NCBI RefSeq assembly: GCF_021166475.1
Contig: NZ_JAJOYS010000002.1
Coordinates: forward strand, 496,001 to 560,000
Direction: 5' to 3'
DNA: 64,000 bases
Origin: Pelagibacterium xiamenense
Lineage (GTDB): Bacteria > Pseudomonadota > Alphaproteobacteria > Rhizobiales > Devosiaceae
Positions 63,629 to 64,000 of the stretch are shown here, piece after piece (position 1 is the stretch's first letter; the number at the start of each line of letters is the position of its first letter). The notes beneath the pieces were generated by a model that was not told where the DNA came from, did no database searches, and was given only the letters and a program-made list of their open reading frames with translations. A program made the translations under genes and the position numbers.

Positions 63629-63973
63629 TCAGCTCCCGCGATAGGTTGAATAGCCAAAGGGCGAAACCAGCAACGGCACATGATAGTGCGCCTCCGGGTC
63701 CGAAACGACGAACCGTACCGGCACCACATCGAGAAACGCCGCCGGCGTCCCGTCGAGCCCAGAAAAATAGTCCCCTACGTGAAACCGCAGCTCGTAAGCC
63801 CCGGCCTCAAGCGCCGCACCCTCGAGCAACGGCCCGTCGCACCGCCCGTCCGCATTGGTCCGCACCGTCCGGATCGGATCCCCGTTGCCTGAGAGGAGCT
63901 CTATCGTCATATCCCGAGCCGGATGCCCATTGGCCGTATCCAAGACATGCGTAGTCAACCGTCCTGCGCTCAT
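63629..63973 (-). CDS. uraH: 5-hydroxyisourate hydrolase (transthyretin-like)
   Basis: The 114-residue protein has the transthyretin-related signatures: [17 protein letters not shown] at the N-terminus, [21 protein letters not shown], and the C-terminal [19 protein letters not shown] with the family-specific YRGS end. The catalytic His, Arg and His residues are all present. It hydrolyses the unstable product of PuuD to OHCU. The ATG at 63973 follows GAAGGG; starts at 63979 and 63997 are also possible. It is the first gene seen of the minus-strand cluster; OHCU decarboxylase, its usual partner, may be beyond the right edge. Confidence 0.96.
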   Translation of the reverse strand: MSAGRLTTHVLDTANGHPARDMTIELLSGNGDPIRTVRTNADGRCDGPLLEGAALEAGAYELRFHVGDYFSGLDGTPAAFLDVVPVRFVVSDPEAHYHVPLLVSPFGYSTYRGS

Positions 63974-64000
63974 GGCCATCCCTTCGCCGCAAATCAAACC

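Overview
The window is high-GC, gene-dense, bacterial chromosomal DNA. It suggests an alphaproteobacterium of the Hyphomicrobiales. The grounds are a class-typical cytochrome bc1 operon, propionyl-CoA carboxylase and methylmalonyl-CoA mutase genes, malate synthase G, and a PuuD-type urate oxidase fused to cytochrome c. Paired otsB-otsA, an HWE histidine kinase and GC-rich palindromic intergenic repeats also fit. A Devosia- or Pelagibacterium-like genus is a reasonable guess but is inference only. I saw no rRNA, tRNA, CRISPR array, insertion sequence or prophage gene.

Left third (1-25.8 kb). The end of pth and then ychF are followed by an ABC exporter, an ABM-like protein, a broken YCII-like gene, a HhH-GPD protein and a coupled MaoC-MaoC-DUF423 operon. 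After a gene-poor 0.6 kb comes a small basic gene that appears frameshifted. The divergent hxlR/qorB pair follows, then apt, mtnP, a small protein and petABC (Rieske, cytochrome b, cytochrome c1), which closes at a clear terminator. Next are trmL-hemF, a DUF1059 protein, the cca-nudL-GNAT group, a glutathionyl-hydroquinone reductase, an orphan HWE kinase, a NUDIX protein and a metallophosphoesterase. The murL-murD2-SMR operon follows; it encodes an alternative route for placing D-glutamate in peptidoglycan. A small coiled-coil protein and a glycosyltransferase end this part.

Middle (25.9-44.9 kb). A minus-strand set carries propionyl-CoA toward succinyl-CoA: acuI (acryloyl-CoA to propionyl-CoA), pccB, an unrecognised small gene, pccA, methylmalonyl-CoA mutase and epimerase. 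A TPR membrane protein with a DNA-binding-like N-terminal domain lies divergent to a degenerate receiver-domain protein. Then come otsB-otsA (trehalose), a three-gene ribose-type sugar ABC transporter and a divergent LacI regulator with a strong operator-like palindrome.

Right third (45-64 kb). This is a purine import and catabolism region. A four-gene BMP-type nucleoside/purine transporter precedes adenine deaminase. A tannase-family esterase and malate synthase G sit in between. Minus-strand genes for hydroxyisourate hydrolase, XdhA, XdhB, XdhC, PuuD and guanine deaminase follow. Together they take adenine and guanine through hypoxanthine and xanthine to urate and 5-hydroxyisourate. Malate synthase G could consume the glyoxylate released further down the pathway. 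The cluster runs off the right edge, so the allantoin steps are not seen.

Notable non-coding structure: a GC-rich palindromic repeat with 38-bp perfect terminal arms lies between xdhC and puuD, a larger related copy lies between mcm and pccA, and a solo arm supplies the last codons and stop of guanine deaminase.
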